Shown piece by piece: positions 63,250 to 64,000 of a stretch of DNA of 64,000 nucleotides. The notes under the pieces were generated by a model. It saw nothing but the letters and a program-made list of their open reading frames with translations, had not been told where the DNA came from and did no database searches. Position 1 is the first letter of the stretch, and each line of letters opens with the position of its first letter. A program made the position numbers and the translations under genes. This DNA comes from Ornithinibacillus sp. 4-3. GTDB taxonomy: Bacteria; Bacillota; Bacilli; Bacillales; Amphibacillaceae. The DNA lies in contig NZ_CP162599.1 in assembly GCF_040958695.1 (NCBI RefSeq), positions 964,001 through 1,028,000 of the forward strand, read 5' to 3'.

Positions 63250-64000
63250 ATGGGTTTAGAAGAAGCTAAACAAGAACAGAATCGTTTATATAACATCATG
63301 ATTATAATAGGAATTGTCTTCGTATCATTTAACTTACGTCCTGGAATAACATCTGTTGGACCTCTTTTCGGGATGATTCGAGAAGATTTAAGTCTGGCCA
63401 GCTGGGGTGCAGGTTTATTAACAAGTTTACCATTATTAGCGTTTGCACTTATTTCACCAATTGCACCAACACTTGGAAGACGATTATCTAATGAAAGAGC
63501 AATTTTAGTTGGTTTATTCTTTTTAGTAATTGGAATCGGTGTCCGTTCTATATCTTGGATCGTTTTTTTGTTTTTTGGAACTTTTTTAGTAGGGTTAGGA
63601 ATTGCTATTTGTAATGTACTTCTTCCTGGTTTCATTAAAGAAAAATATCCACTGAAGGTAGCATTGATGACAGGTGTATATTCTACTATGATGTCTGTTT
63701 TTGCCGCATCAGCTTCTGGTTTAAGTATTCCATTTGCAGTAGATTTCCAGATGGGGTGGCAAGTAGCATTACTTGTTTGGGGCTTACCGGCAATTATTGC
63801 AATTGTTGTATGGATTTATTTGGACAAGCATAAAAAGAGTAAAGAAAAAGTAGAGATGCGCTATATCACTCCAAGTTCAAAAGGGGGGATGTGGAAATCT
63901 CCACTAGCATGGCAAATTGCCTTATTTATGGGATTACAATCCACCATGTTCTATGTAACTATCTCTTGGTTACCAGAAATCCTAACAGATTATGGAGTGA
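63250..64000 (+). CDS. MFS transporter, CynX/NimT type, 3' truncated by window
   Basis: The frame opens at ATG 63250 with AGAGGAGGC upstream and stays open for 250 codons to the window end. It shows about seven helices, the FNLRPGITSVGPLF start and the LSLASWGAGLLTSLPLLAFALISPIAP region of the CynX/NimT (YycB-like) MFS group. Substrate (cyanate, nitroimidazole or other) unknown. A minus-strand open frame (63213-63635) lies opposite and is not a gene. Confidence 0.88.
   Translation, partial: MGLEEAKQEQNRLYNIMIIIGIVFVSFNLRPGITSVGPLFGMIREDLSLASWGAGLLTSLPLLAFALISPIAPTLGRRLSNERAILVGLFFLVIGIGVRSISWIVFLFFGTFLVGLGIAICNVLLPGFIKEKYPLKVALMTGVYSTMMSVFAASASGLSIPFAVDFQMGWQVALLVWGLPAIIAIVVWIYLDKHKKSKEKVEMRYITPSSKGGMWKSPLAWQIALFMGLQSTMFYVTISWLPEILTDYGV

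Noticed and set aside
63213..63635. Minus-strand open frame of 140 codons
   Set aside because: Antisense to the start of the CynX-type transporter, which has clear family motifs and a ribosome site.
1..64000. CRISPR array, tRNA, rRNA or prophage
   Set aside because: No regularly spaced direct repeats, no cloverleaf or rRNA-like stretch, and no phage structural genes were seen.

Overview
This is a low-GC Gram-positive chromosome segment, most likely from a halotolerant Bacillaceae of the Oceanobacillus/Virgibacillus kind. That placement is an inference from the purine-rich ribosome binding sites, frequent TTG/GTG starts, hairpin-plus-T terminators and the gene repertoire (CvfB, MhqD, YesK-like protein, a hag leader with a CsrA-type hairpin); no rRNA or tRNA is present to settle it. 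Both end genes are cut by the window edges.

Bases 1-9500: an oligopeptide/dipeptide ABC importer (binding lipoprotein, two permeases, two ATPases) embedded in serine hydrolases of the penicillin-recognising S12 / class C beta-lactamase type. Bases 10000-15450: polyphosphate kinase and exopolyphosphatase on the minus strand, separated by an intact IS3-family (IS150-type) element that sits in the loop of what was the ppx terminator. Bases 15600-32000: two more S12 hydrolases, a D-cysteine-desulfhydrase-like enzyme, diaminopropionate ammonia-lyase, the 5-oxoprolinase genes pxpBAC, a gamma-glutamyl hydrolase, a membrane-dipeptidase homologue, an M20 amidohydrolase, a CDF cation exporter, an asparaginase, carbamate kinase and an NCS2 permease. 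With the importer this looks like a locus for taking up and dismantling unusual (D-amino-acid, gamma-glutamyl or cyclised) peptides and recovering nitrogen; parts of it also recall the dpaL / M20 / carbamate kinase gene set of anaerobic purine degradation.

Bases 32000-44200: housekeeping and stress genes: glutamate/dicarboxylate symporter, small membrane protein, cvfB, AEC transporter, acetyltransferase, AbrB-family membrane protein, topB, a 7Fe-type ferredoxin, a WrbA-type flavoprotein next to mhqD with MhqR-like half-palindromes, and an orphan ABC ATPase. Bases 44200-49450: flagellin with a probable CsrA-controlled leader, followed on the same strand by a GT2-TPR glycosyltransferase, a CDP-glycerol glycerophosphotransferase-like protein and a LicD protein, a candidate flagellin (or surface) phospho-glycan modification set. 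Bases 49600-64000: a frameshifted GIY-YIG-like gene, a DHA2 MFS pump, htpX, LD-carboxypeptidase, a cyclase, an S9 peptidase with two tandem peptide-binding lipoproteins, an amphi-Trp protein, DUF3006 plus a ComEC/ComEA-like MBL-HhH lipoprotein, and a truncated CynX-type transporter.

The most unusual signal is a dispersed intergenic repeat family (four copies plus one remnant), more GC-rich than its surroundings, with compensatory and wobble changes in predicted stems that are all consistent with an RNA read from one particular strand.
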